Assembly (NCBI GenBank): GCA_020632665.1
Contig: JACKFC010000020.1
Coordinates: forward strand, 17,265 to 81,264
Reading direction: 5' to 3'
Source of the DNA: Deltaproteobacteria bacterium
Lineage (GTDB): Bacteria > Myxococcota_A > UBA9042
DNA length: 64,000 nucleotides
Notes under the pieces: model-generated
What the model was told of the DNA's origin: nothing
Seen by the model: the letters and a program-made list of their open reading frames with translations, nothing else
Databases searched by the model: none
Program-made: the position numbers and the translations under genes
Shown: positions 44,942 to 53,953 of the stretch, piece by piece
How the letters are laid out: every line of letters begins with the position of its first letter
How positions within the stretch are numbered: the first letter of the stretch is position 1

Positions 44942-47598
44942 TCCGCTCCTGGACGCCGAAACAGCGCCTGCAGCGCCTCCGCGACCTCTTCGGCCCAGCC
45001 GAGGCCCTCGCCACCTTCGTCGGCGACGCGGCCGGCCCCGGTGGCCTGCCGTCCTGGCTCGCGACCGATCCGACCAACGCCGCGGCCGTCGTCGAGCACT
45101 TCCTGAACGCAGAGAAGTTGCACTTCGACTGGCGCTTCGCGCCGTTCTGGCAGGACGAGCAGCACGACGAGAACTGGCCCTTCGTCGGCGGGAGAGTTGC
45201 GACGAGCCTGCCGAAGCGATCGCTGCCCAAGAGCGCGCCGTTCGGCGGCTTCGGCGGATTCGACGAGTTCGAGGGGCTCCCCGAGGTTGCGCCAACGCCG
45301 CAGCCGGCGAGCAGCTTGCCGGCAGGCGCCGTCGAGCCCGATGCCGTGTCGGTGACCTCGCTGCTCTGGACCGAGCTCGCCCGACGCGGCAAGGGCACGG
45401 CGTGGCTGTGGGCGTATCGGCCCTACTTCTTCGCGGAAGTCGGCAAGCCGGCGCTGCTCGAGGGCGTCATCAAGCCCGATGAGCTCGAACACGCCGGCGA
45501 GATGACGCTCCTGGCCGAGGGCGGCCGCAAGGCCAACGCCTTCGCTGCGACGCTCGCCATCGCGATCCAACACCTCGAATCCACACCAATGGAGGTGCAC
45601 ACCGCGCCGCCGGTCGGCTACCCGAGCCAATGGATCGACCCGCTGCCGTCGACGGCGAATTGGATCTCGCCGCTGCACGGCGACCAACGCTTCTGGGATG
45701 AGTTCGACGCGCCGCCGGTCGACCAGCGAGGGCAGCCGGATTGGGCCGGATCGAAGCGCTTTGTGCTCTATGGCCTCTCGTCGGTCGAAGCTTCGCGGGT
45801 GTGGGCGCGGCGGGTCGCGATCTCGCTTTGGGTGGACCGCCAGCAGATGTGGCCGACGAGGTTGGCGATGCTGTCGGTTGCGCAGCGTCGACGCTTGCTC
45901 GGATGGGATCCGCTGGATCCCCGGGCGGCGGATCCGAACCGCTGTTGGGCGACCACTGCCGCGGCGGGTCCGGGCTACGGCTGCGTGCGTCCGGGCGACG
46001 CCCTGACCGCCGACGTCTTCGGCTTCGACTTTCGCGCGCTTTATTGGACCGACGGCTCTGGCGCGCCAGTTCAACACCGGCCGCACCCCGACGGCGGTCC
46101 TTGCGTGCTGCCCTACTCGGTGTGGGCGACCAATGCCTACCTTGCGTGGCGAGTCGCTTGGCACGAGATCCGGCCCTGGCAAGCTGCAGCTTCGAGCCCC
46201 GGGACCTGGGTCAGCGCGTGGCTCCATCGGCGCGGATTCTCGCATCGATTTGGCCTGCTTGCGCGGCCAATGGCGGCGGAGTTTGGCCCATCTGCGGAGG
46301 GGCCTCACGCGGTGCCGTCGCCGCGAGACGCCCGATCGTGGTGCGTAGCGATGAACAACAGCTTCGGCGCAAAAATCGTTGATCCGGGGCTGCCGAATTC
46401 CGAGTGGTGGAATGCCAATGCGGCGTTCACGGGTTCGCTCCCCGAGGTGCTAGACGCCAACTTCGGTGGTTGTCATATGAGCGCGGTGGTCTGCAAGGAG
46501 ATCCTCGCGGCGATGAACGCCCCCGCGGTCTTGAGCGATGCTGGCTACGCATCTCGATTGGGTGCCGCCGGCGAAGCACCCGGCGTGAACCTTCCGGCCA
46601 AGGGCTGGCCCAGGGCGGCAGCCTTTGGGCCGAACGCTTGCCGATGGGCCGATACGAACAGGTTCGCCCACGCGAGTCTGGTCGTCGACGGTTCCACCGG
46701 ACGCTACGTGACGTTCCACAATGATCGACTCGTAGGTTGGTCGGGTTGGCGGTTCTGCAACGCGGCCCTGCCGTGGACTCCGATGCCGGAGTGGATGCTG
46801 CTATCGGCGTGTCGAGCGATCTTCCCTGGCCAACCACTCCCTGACAACGTCACAACTTGGACGCAGTTGCTGTGGTCGAAGTACGAGGCTGAAACGAGTC
46901 GCTCCGCAATCCTGGCAATGGCGGCCGAGATCAGCACCGTCGTGGCTGCCGATGCTGCGTACGACGCTGCGATGGAGGCTACGAAGCTCCCGGTTCCGCC
47001 CTTTGCCACGCGGCGAGGCGCCTACGTCGCTTCGCTCGTGCGGAGTGTCAACGCGAAGCGCGGCGAGGGCGCCCAAGACGCCCTTCACGTCGTGGCTCCG
47101 CAATCCTATGCACAGCAGATGACCAACCGCCTCCTCGGACGAGAGTCGAAGATCTCGCATGCTTCCGCGACCCACCACTCACAGCTTCCGCTGCCTGCGC
47201 TGGTGAAATGGTACACCGGCGGGCCAAAGGGTGTGCTGCCTACGATCGAGGCGAACTCAGGGGAGGCAATGCTCGCGTTGCGGCGTGCCTGTGCCTGCTG
47301 TCTCGGCGCGGACTCCGGAAGCGCACAACTGATTGCCGAGAAGCTATTGGTCAATTACGAATCTCCTCCACCCAATTGGAATAACCATGCGATCATTCCG
47401 TGGCAGCTTGAGACGGCAGGTCACCATCAAACTGGCGATCCGTTGATAGAGAATCGCGCCGACGTGACAGCCAACTGGGGAGACCTGCCCCTGAATTGGA
47501 TCGAACCCAGCCCGGACGCCTCGGCCGCCCCGCTGAGCGATGATGCGGAAATCGTCGCGGCGGTATCTTGGCTCCTTCTGGCCCTGGACAACTCGTGA
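44938..47598 (+). CDS. Large Trp-rich protein with possible transglutaminase-like core, copy 2
   Basis: An 886-residue paralogue of the protein at 41733. The ATG overlaps the preceding stop by four bases; a GTG nine bases earlier is possible but less likely. Conserved blocks include FAPFWQDEQ, GYPSQWIDP, SPLHGDQRFWDEFDAPPV, SRVWARRVAISLW, LLGWDPLDPR and ATNAYLAWRVAWHE. The candidate triad is C512 (GGCHMSAVVCKE), H578 (FAHASLVV) and D596 (FHND). From the His to the end of the motif the two paralogues align without gaps over 29 residues, sharing H, H-x-D, W-x-G and RF. The remaining C-terminal ~250 residues are helical and unlike the first copy. No signal peptide is seen. Confidence 0.76.
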   Translation: MIRSWTPKQRLQRLRDLFGPAEALATFVGDAAGPGGLPSWLATDPTNAAAVVEHFLNAEKLHFDWRFAPFWQDEQHDENWPFVGGRVATSLPKRSLPKSAPFGGFGGFDEFEGLPEVAPTPQPASSLPAGAVEPDAVSVTSLLWTELARRGKGTAWLWAYRPYFFAEVGKPALLEGVIKPDELEHAGEMTLLAEGGRKANAFAATLAIAIQHLESTPMEVHTAPPVGYPSQWIDPLPSTANWISPLHGDQRFWDEFDAPPVDQRGQPDWAGSKRFVLYGLSSVEASRVWARRVAISLWVDRQQMWPTRLAMLSVAQRRRLLGWDPLDPRAADPNRCWATTAAAGPGYGCVRPGDALTADVFGFDFRALYWTDGSGAPVQHRPHPDGGPCVLPYSVWATNAYLAWRVAWHEIRPWQAAASSPGTWVSAWLHRRGFSHRFGLLARPMAAEFGPSAEGPHAVPSPRDARSWCVAMNNSFGAKIVDPGLPNSEWWNANAAFTGSLPEVLDANFGGCHMSAVVCKEILAAMNAPAVLSDAGYASRLGAAGEAPGVNLPAKGWPRAAAFGPNACRWADTNRFAHASLVVDGSTGRYVTFHNDRLVGWSGWRFCNAALPWTPMPEWMLLSACRAIFPGQPLPDNVTTWTQLLWSKYEAETSRSAILAMAAEISTVVAADAAYDAAMEATKLPVPPFATRRGAYVASLVRSVNAKRGEGAQDALHVVAPQSYAQQMTNRLLGRESKISHASATHHSQLPLPALVKWYTGGPKGVLPTIEANSGEAMLALRRACACCLGADSGSAQLIAEKLLVNYESPPPNWNNHAIIPWQLETAGHHQTGDPLIENRADVTANWGDLPLNWIEPSPDASAAPLSDDAEIVAAVSWLLLALDNS

Positions 47599-47599
47599 G

Positions 47600-49306
47600 A
47601 TGACGCAGCAGCATTTTCCATCACGGGAAGTTGGTAGATCTTTCGCACGAGCGTGCGGCTTCGTTGCGCTGTCGATGTTCGCACTGACCGCGTGTGGTCC
47701 GACTGAGATTCGCCGGCCAGCCGACGTGGTCGGCGCCGACTCTGATAGTATCTCGCCAGATGTAACCAACAACGACTCATGGACCCCGAGCGACGGCGAC
47801 ACTGTCGGCACCAAGGTCCACATCGATCCAGCCTGCCCCACCATACCCGGCCAGATTTTCGATGACCTCAACTTCGAGTGGCAAGGGGAGTCGATCCAAG
47901 ATTTCTCCAACCTGGTTTGGTTCAAGGAATGGAGCGGCAGCCTACATGTCGGAGGCTGGTGGGCTTGGCCGGAGCGCTTCTACATGTGCGAATGCTACTT
48001 CTGGCCGCTGCCACTGCCGCCAAAGCGTCCGTGGCGCGGAGTGACCTACATGGGTCCGTGGGCCTTCGACATGTCGCTGCTGGACGGCGTCCCCTGTCGG
48101 AACGACGACGACTGCCGCCTGCTCAGCGTCCGCATGTCGAGCAAACAATTTCTCGCTCCAGCGGAAACCCATCCCGTAGATGCGTCGCTCACCCGCCTGG
48201 AGAGCTTCCGCTGCCTGCCAATCGGACCAGACGGAAGCTCGCTCTGCGCCGTCCCTGACGAAATCGGCGACGCCGGCACAGAGCCCTCCGAACCCTACAC
48301 ATGCACCCGACACTCCGTGCGTCACCACCGCATCTCCGGCTGCCGGCGCACCCACCCCGACCTCCCGCCATGCGAAGGAACCCTGCGCTGCCTGCTCGAA
48401 CGCGACCCACCCCACTGCGACGCCCCAATTCCCAGCGCCGAAGGCTGCGTCGGCCGCACGCCGCCGCCGATGCCACCCGCCATGTGCACGATCACGGTCG
48501 ACGACTTCCCGGATGACGGTGGCTACTACGACCCCAACCTCCAACCATGCCCCCCCTGGCCCACGACCAACACGCCCTGCGGCGCCGACGAGCCCGCCTG
48601 CGCCAAAGGCCAGCTCTGCATCCCCCTGCACCAAGGCCGCAGGTGTATCGACGTCTTCACCAAAGCCGCACAGGCCCTCGCCCCCAAGCACGGCTGCTGG
48701 CCGCACATGCCCAGCAGCGCGCAAGCCGGCGGCGATTGGTTCGACCTGCCCGGAACCCTCCCCGACGCCAACACCCCCACCGACGCCCTGCAGTCCTACG
48801 ACTTCCGCCTCGACTGGCAAGCCGCCCGCGGCGTGCCCTGCCGCGACGACGACGACTGCAAGCTCCCCGTCACCTCGCCCTTCGGCAAGACCGTCTGGCT
48901 CCAGGGCGCTACCCGCTGCGCCGAGGACGTTCCCGGCCAAGGCGGCGTCTGCCTCAAGCCCTGCGATATCCCCACCCACGGCCTCTGCCACGAGGGCACC
49001 GCCTGCAGGCAGGGCCCGGGCGGGTGGCGCTGGTGCATGCCGGAGGTGCTCGGCGATGCGAAAGACGCCGAGGCGATGCGCCAGTTGCCCTGCAGCCCGC
49101 TGGCGGCCGAGGTCTCCGCTGAATTCGGGGTCGGCCAGCGCGCGTGCAGCAGGACCAACACGCACGGCACCTGTGACGGCCAGGCTGTCTGCGACGTCGT
49201 GGGCAAGGCGCCGGTCTGCGACGCGGCCGAGCCGGCGGCGGAGATCTGCGGCGACGGCATCGACCAAGACTGCGACGGCGAGACCGACGAGGGGTGCGCA
49301 CCGTAG
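47600..49306 (+). CDS. Cys-rich lipoprotein with MopE-type C-terminal motif, copy 2
   Basis: A 568-residue protein with a signal peptide ending FALTAC, a good lipobox. It begins one base after the stop of the large paralogue. A Thr/Asp/Ser tether leads into a Cys- and Pro-rich body in which a block (GVPCRNDDDCRL at about residue 168) recurs as GVPCRDDDDCKL (about residue 412), so the body itself is internally duplicated. It ends CGDGIDQDCDGETDEGCAP, sharing its last codons base for base with the 44036 gene. It is therefore the longer partner of the second unit. A surface-exposed, possibly metal-binding role is likely; function is unknown. Confidence 0.8.
   Translation: MTQQHFPSREVGRSFARACGFVALSMFALTACGPTEIRRPADVVGADSDSISPDVTNNDSWTPSDGDTVGTKVHIDPACPTIPGQIFDDLNFEWQGESIQDFSNLVWFKEWSGSLHVGGWWAWPERFYMCECYFWPLPLPPKRPWRGVTYMGPWAFDMSLLDGVPCRNDDDCRLLSVRMSSKQFLAPAETHPVDASLTRLESFRCLPIGPDGSSLCAVPDEIGDAGTEPSEPYTCTRHSVRHHRISGCRRTHPDLPPCEGTLRCLLERDPPHCDAPIPSAEGCVGRTPPPMPPAMCTITVDDFPDDGGYYDPNLQPCPPWPTTNTPCGADEPACAKGQLCIPLHQGRRCIDVFTKAAQALAPKHGCWPHMPSSAQAGGDWFDLPGTLPDANTPTDALQSYDFRLDWQAARGVPCRDDDDCKLPVTSPFGKTVWLQGATRCAEDVPGQGGVCLKPCDIPTHGLCHEGTACRQGPGGWRWCMPEVLGDAKDAEAMRQLPCSPLAAEVSAEFGVGQRACSRTNTHGTCDGQAVCDVVGKAPVCDAAEPAAEICGDGIDQDCDGETDEGCAP
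49249..49298. repeat. 50-bp direct repeat, right copy
   Basis: Identical to 44884-44933. It forms the last codons of the second lipoprotein gene. Confidence 0.95.
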
Positions 49307-49448
49307 GCAGCGCCAACGCGCCCACGAAGACCGACGATCCGCCCTTCTCACCCCCGCCGACTCGACAACCGACCCAGGCTCCAGCATCCTTGCGCCCCTT
49401 CGCGGCGCCAGCCCCAGAACCCGGCGCTGCGCACGAGGCAGAAGCGCG

Positions 49449-52400
49449 ATGGCCGACCTTCCGCAGCAGCTCTCGACCGAGAGCGTCCCCTTCGTCGAGG
49501 CCCTCTACGCCGCTTGGCAGCGCGACCCAAACGCGGTCTCGGCCGATTGGCAGGCGTATTTCCGGGCGCTCGACGCCGAGACGCCGGGTCCACGCAACGG
49601 CCAGGTCCGACTCGGCCCGAGTTTTGCGCCTTCGAGCGTGTTCAATCCGCCGGGCGCGACCGCCGGCCAGCGCGCGGCGCCGGTCCTGCGCAGCGGCGGC
49701 GTGCCGGCGCCGAGCGACAAGGCGGCGGTGGCACGGCGGCGCCCCTTCCTCGAGAAGCTGCAGCTCTTCCGCGACCTGCCCTCGACCGAGCTCGACCTGG
49801 TCGCCGATATCGCCACCGAGGTCGACGTCCCAGCCGGTTCGGTGCTCTTCCGCACCGGTGACGCGGGCGACGGCCTCTACATCGTCGTCTCGGGCCGGAT
49901 GCGGGTCGAGCGCGGCGGGCAGGAGATCGCTGTGCTGGGTCGCGGCGAGGTCGTCGGCGAGCTCGCGATCATGGACCATCAGCCGCGCTCGGCGGACGCG
50001 GTCGCGGTCGAGCAATCGGTGCTGCTGAAGCTGCACAGCACCGCGCTCGACGAGCTGCTCGACCGCCACGGCGCGTTGGCGCGGAACCTCTTCCACGTCG
50101 TCACCCGCCGGCTGCGCGAGACCAACCAGCGGCAGGAGCGCGTCGACCAGTTGGTACGCGCGTACCGCGTGCGTGGCCACGCGATCGCCGACCTCGATCC
50201 CCTGGGCCGCGGCCGCAAGCAGCACCCCGAGCTCGACCTCTCGTTCTACGGCCTCTCCGAGGACGACCTCGACCTGCCGTTCTCTTCGCGCACGATCCAC
50301 GGCGCCAAGGTCCTGACGCTGCGCCGGATCATCCAGCGCCTGCACAATACCTACTGCAAGCATATCGGCGTGCAATACATGCACATCGACGACCTGCAGG
50401 TGCAGGCCTGGCTGCAGGCGCGGATGGAGGATACCGAGAACCGCCGGGTGCTGACGGCCGACGAGCAGCGTCGGATCTTGCGCAAGCTGACCGAGGCGGA
50501 GTTCTTCGAGACCTTCATCCACAAGAAGTACCTCGGCGCCAAGCGCTTCTCGCTCGAAGGCGCCGAGAGCCTGCTGCCGCTGGTCGATCTCGCGATCGAA
50601 GAGGCGGCAAGGCACGGCGTGCACCACGTCGTGATCGGCATGGCGCACCGCGGCCGGCTCAACGTGCTCTCGAATATCCTCGGCAAGAAGCCCGAGCAGA
50701 TCTTCGAGGAGTTCGAGGACAAGGACCCGCACGCCTTCATCGGCCGCGGCGACGTGAAATACCACGCCGGCTTCGACTCGGTGCGCAAGACCGAGACCGG
50801 CCGCGACATGCACCTCTCGCTGGCCTTCAACCCGAGCCACCTCGAATTCGTCACGCCGGTGGTGCAGGGGCGCGTCCGCGGCAAGCAGGATCGGCACGGC
50901 GACGAGACCCGCTCCGGCGTGCTCGGCCTGGTCATCCACGGCGACGCAGCCTTCGCCGGCCAGGGCGTGGTGCAGGAATCGCTGAATATGTCGCAGCTCA
51001 CGGGCTACGCGACCGGCGGCACCATCCACGTCATCGTCAACAACCAGGTCGGCTTCACCACGCCGCCGGAGTCGTCGCGCAGCTCGGCCTACGCCACGGA
51101 CGTCGCGAAGATGCTGGAAATTCCGGTCTTCCACGTCAACGGCGAGCATCCCGACGCGGTGGCGCAGGCGGTCCAGGTGGCGACGGAATTCCGCACCCGC
51201 TTCAAGCGGGACGTCGTCATCGATATGTATTGCTACCGTCGCCACGGTCACAACGAGGGCGACGAGCCGCGCTTCACCCAGCCGGTGATGTACCAATGGG
51301 TCGATCGGCAGCGCACCGTGCGCGAGAACTACGTCAAGAACCTGCTCGAGCTCGGCCAGCTCTCGGCCGCCGAGGCGGAGCAGATCGCCGAGGAGTGCAA
51401 GGATCGCCTGGAGACGGGCCTCACACGCGCCCGCGACGACCAGAACGGCAGCAGCCGCAGCTTCGACTTCAGCCTCGAGCTCGACGCGATCTGGAAGCAT
51501 TACCACGGCGGCTATTGGCGCCTCGCCGAGGCCGCGCCGACCGGCGTCGCCAAGCCGCGGCTGCTCCGCTTGCTGAAGCAGATCACCGAGGTCCCGCCGG
51601 GCTTTGCGATCAACGCCAAGCTCAAGCGCATCGTCGGCCAGCGGGCCGAGATGGCCGCGGGCGACAGGTTGCTCGATTGGGGCGCCGGTGAGGCCCTCGC
51701 CTTCGCCTCGCTGGTCGAGGACGGCGTGCCCGTCCGCCTCTCGGGGCAAGACGCCGGCCGCGGCACCTTCGCCCACCGCCACTCGGTCTGGCACGACCAG
51801 AAGACCGGTGAGGCGTATGTCCCGCTCGACCACGTGCACGAGAAGACGCGCTTTCGGGTCTTCGATTCGCCGCTCTCGGAGTGCAGCGTGCTCGGCTTCG
51901 ACTACGGCTACAGCCTGGAGTGGCCCGACGCGCTGGTGATCTGGGAGGCGCAGTTCGGCGATTTTGCCAACGGCGCGCAGGTCATCATCGACCAATTCCT
52001 GACCACGTCCGAGGACAAGTGGAATCGCCTGACCGGCCTGGTCCTGCTGCTGCCGCACGGTTTCGAGGGGCAGGGGCCGGAGCACAGCTCGGCGCGGCTG
52101 GAGCGCTTCCTCAACCTGGCGGCCGAGGACAATATCCAGGTGATGAACCTGAGCACGCCGGCGCAGCTCTTCCACGCGCTGCGGCAGCAACAGGTCCGCA
52201 AGCTGCGCAAGCCGCTGGTCATCATGACGCCGAAGAGCCTGCTGCGGCATCCGCAGGCGGTCTCGACGCTCGACGAGCTGGCCTCGGGCCGCTTCGAGCC
52301 GGTCATCGACGACGCCGTGGCCGAGCCGGAGAAGGTGCGCCGGGTCCTGCTCTGCTCGGGCAAGGTCTACTACGACCTGCTGGCGGAGCGGGATGCGCGC

Positions 52401-52715
52401 GGCGCGACGGACCACGCCATCGTCCGGCTCGAGCAGCTCTACCCGATCGCCGACGACGAGCTGGGCGCCATCCTCGACCGCTACCCGAACGCCGAAGAGG
52501 CGCGTTGGGTGCAGGAAGAGCCGGTGAATATGGGCGCCTGGGTCTTCGTGCGGTTCCGCTTCGGCGGCAAGATCTGCGGTCGCCTGCGTCTGTCGCGCGT
52601 GACCCGGCCCGAGTCGGCAAGCCCGGCGACCGGCAGCAAGGCCAGCCACGAGATCGAGCAGCGCCACGTCGTCGAGGGCGCGTTCTCGGACAACCCCATC
52701 GCGTGCGTGCATTAG
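49449..52715 (+). CDS. sucA: 2-oxoglutarate dehydrogenase E1 with inserted cyclic-nucleotide-binding domain
   Basis: A 1088-residue thiamine-diphosphate enzyme that decarboxylates 2-oxoglutarate and transfers succinyl to the E2 lipoyl group in the TCA cycle. The E1 N-terminal helix is at residues ~12-40 (FVEALYAAWQRDP). Residues ~98-228 are a cyclic-nucleotide-binding domain: FLEKLQLFRDLPSTELDLVA, then GDAGDGLYIVVSGRMRV, then a phosphate-binding cassette GELAIMDHQPRSADAVA (~169-185) with the usual Glu and Arg. E1 resumes with VDQLVRAYRVRGHAIADLDP (~231), GMAHRGRLNVL, HGDAAFAGQG...NN for ThDP-Mg, YRRHGHNEGDEP, and FGDFANGAQ. E. coli SucA is about 930 residues, so the insert explains the extra length. 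The ribosome site is weak. sucB follows 19 bp later. Confidence 0.95.
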   Translation: MADLPQQLSTESVPFVEALYAAWQRDPNAVSADWQAYFRALDAETPGPRNGQVRLGPSFAPSSVFNPPGATAGQRAAPVLRSGGVPAPSDKAAVARRRPFLEKLQLFRDLPSTELDLVADIATEVDVPAGSVLFRTGDAGDGLYIVVSGRMRVERGGQEIAVLGRGEVVGELAIMDHQPRSADAVAVEQSVLLKLHSTALDELLDRHGALARNLFHVVTRRLRETNQRQERVDQLVRAYRVRGHAIADLDPLGRGRKQHPELDLSFYGLSEDDLDLPFSSRTIHGAKVLTLRRIIQRLHNTYCKHIGVQYMHIDDLQVQAWLQARMEDTENRRVLTADEQRRILRKLTEAEFFETFIHKKYLGAKRFSLEGAESLLPLVDLAIEEAARHGVHHVVIGMAHRGRLNVLSNILGKKPEQIFEEFEDKDPHAFIGRGDVKYHAGFDSVRKTETGRDMHLSLAFNPSHLEFVTPVVQGRVRGKQDRHGDETRSGVLGLVIHGDAAFAGQGVVQESLNMSQLTGYATGGTIHVIVNNQVGFTTPPESSRSSAYATDVAKMLEIPVFHVNGEHPDAVAQAVQVATEFRTRFKRDVVIDMYCYRRHGHNEGDEPRFTQPVMYQWVDRQRTVRENYVKNLLELGQLSAAEAEQIAEECKDRLETGLTRARDDQNGSSRSFDFSLELDAIWKHYHGGYWRLAEAAPTGVAKPRLLRLLKQITEVPPGFAINAKLKRIVGQRAEMAAGDRLLDWGAGEALAFASLVEDGVPVRLSGQDAGRGTFAHRHSVWHDQKTGEAYVPLDHVHEKTRFRVFDSPLSECSVLGFDYGYSLEWPDALVIWEAQFGDFANGAQVIIDQFLTTSEDKWNRLTGLVLLLPHGFEGQGPEHSSARLERFLNLAAEDNIQVMNLSTPAQLFHALRQQQVRKLRKPLVIMTPKSLLRHPQAVSTLDELASGRFEPVIDDAVAEPEKVRRVLLCSGKVYYDLLAERDARGATDHAIVRLEQLYPIADDELGAILDRYPNAEEARWVQEEPVNMGAWVFVRFRFGGKICGRLRLSRVTRPESASPATGSKASHEIEQRHVVEGAFSDNPIACVH

Positions 52716-52734
52716 GCAACAAGGAGCACAGGAT

Positions 52735-53952
52735 ATGAGCGGAGAGATCGTCGTCCCGTCGGTCGGTGAGTCGATTACCGAAGTCATCATCGCCGAATGG
52801 CTCAAGCCCGTCGGGGCCTGGGTCGAGGTAGACGAGCCCGTGGTGTCGATCGACACCGACAAGGTCAGCGCCGAGATCCCCTCGCCGATCGCCGGTTTTC
52901 TGCGCCGGATCGACAAGGAGGACGGCGACACGGCCGAGGTCGGCGACGTGATCGGCATGGTCGAGGCTGGCGACAAGCCGGCGGACGCAAAGCCCGAAGC
53001 TGCCGCGCCGGCCGCTGCTCCGGCCGCCGCTGCTCCAGCCGCTGCCGCTGCTCCGGCCGCTGCCGCCGCAGTCATGCCCGCAGCCGCGCGCGTCCTCGGC
53101 GAGGCAGGCGTCTCGGCCGACGGCGTCGCCGGCTCCGGCAAGGGCGGTCGCGTGCTGAAGGAGGACGCCGAGCGCGCCGTCGCCAGCAAGGCCGCCAGCG
53201 CTGCGGTCTCCGGCGGTCAAGCCACGGCGGCCCCCAAGGTGAGCGCGGGCGCGCGCGACGAAGAGGTCGTGCCGATGACCAGCCTGCGCCGCCGCATCGC
53301 CGCGCGCCTGGTCGAGAGCCAGCAGTCGACCGCGACCCTGACGACCTTCAACGAGGTCGACATGAGCGCCATCATCGCGCTGCGGAAGAAGCATCAGGAC
53401 GCCTTCGTGGCGAAATACGGCATCAAGCTCGGCTTCATGTCGTTCTTCGTCAAAGCCGCGGTCGACGCGCTGCGCTTGGTCCCGGAGATCAACGCCGAGA
53501 TCCGTGGCAACGACATCGTCTACAAGAACTACTGCGATATCGGCGTCGCGATCGGCGGCGGCAAGGGCCTGGTCGTCCCGGTGATCCGCAACGCCGAGCG
53601 GCTCTCCTTCGCCGAGATCGAGGCCACCATCGCCGATTACGGCAAGCGCGCGATGGCCAACAAGCTCAGCCTCGACGAGCTGACCGGCGGCACGTTCACC
53701 GTGAGCAACGGCGGCGTCTACGGCTCGCTGATGTCGACGCCGATCTTGAACCCGCCGCAGTCGGGCATCCTCGGGATGCACAATATCGTCGAGCGTCCGA
53801 TGGCGGTGAACGGACAGGTCGAGATCCGGCCGATGATGTACATCGCCCTCTCGTACGACCACCGCATCGTCGACGGCAAGGGCTCGGTGACCTTCCTCAA
53901 GCGCATCAAGGAGTGCTGCGAGGCGCCCGAGCGGATGCTGCTGGAGATCTGA
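52735..53952 (+). CDS. sucB: Dihydrolipoyllysine succinyltransferase (E2 of OGDH)
   Basis: A 405-residue E2, the usual length. The lipoyl domain carries the modified lysine K43 in DTDKVSAEI. An Ala/Pro-rich hinge (~80-110) leads to the peripheral-subunit-binding domain (MPAAARVLGEAGV...GKGGRVLKED) and then the acyltransferase core. The catalytic H376 and D380 lie in SYDHRIVDGKG. AAGGAG precedes the ATG. E2 forms the core of the complex, passing succinyl from E1 to CoA. It sits between E1 and E3 genes, 1 bp before lpdA. Confidence 0.97.
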   Translation: MSGEIVVPSVGESITEVIIAEWLKPVGAWVEVDEPVVSIDTDKVSAEIPSPIAGFLRRIDKEDGDTAEVGDVIGMVEAGDKPADAKPEAAAPAAAPAAAAPAAAAAPAAAAAVMPAAARVLGEAGVSADGVAGSGKGGRVLKEDAERAVASKAASAAVSGGQATAAPKVSAGARDEEVVPMTSLRRRIAARLVESQQSTATLTTFNEVDMSAIIALRKKHQDAFVAKYGIKLGFMSFFVKAAVDALRLVPEINAEIRGNDIVYKNYCDIGVAIGGGKGLVVPVIRNAERLSFAEIEATIADYGKRAMANKLSLDELTGGTFTVSNGGVYGSLMSTPILNPPQSGILGMHNIVERPMAVNGQVEIRPMMYIALSYDHRIVDGKGSVTFLKRIKECCEAPERMLLEI

Positions 53953-53953
53953 G

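Noticed and set aside
48954..53189. A 1411-codon open frame on the minus strand across sucA and sucB
   Set aside because: It runs through two genes with clear catalytic motifs on the other strand and has no recognisable domain.
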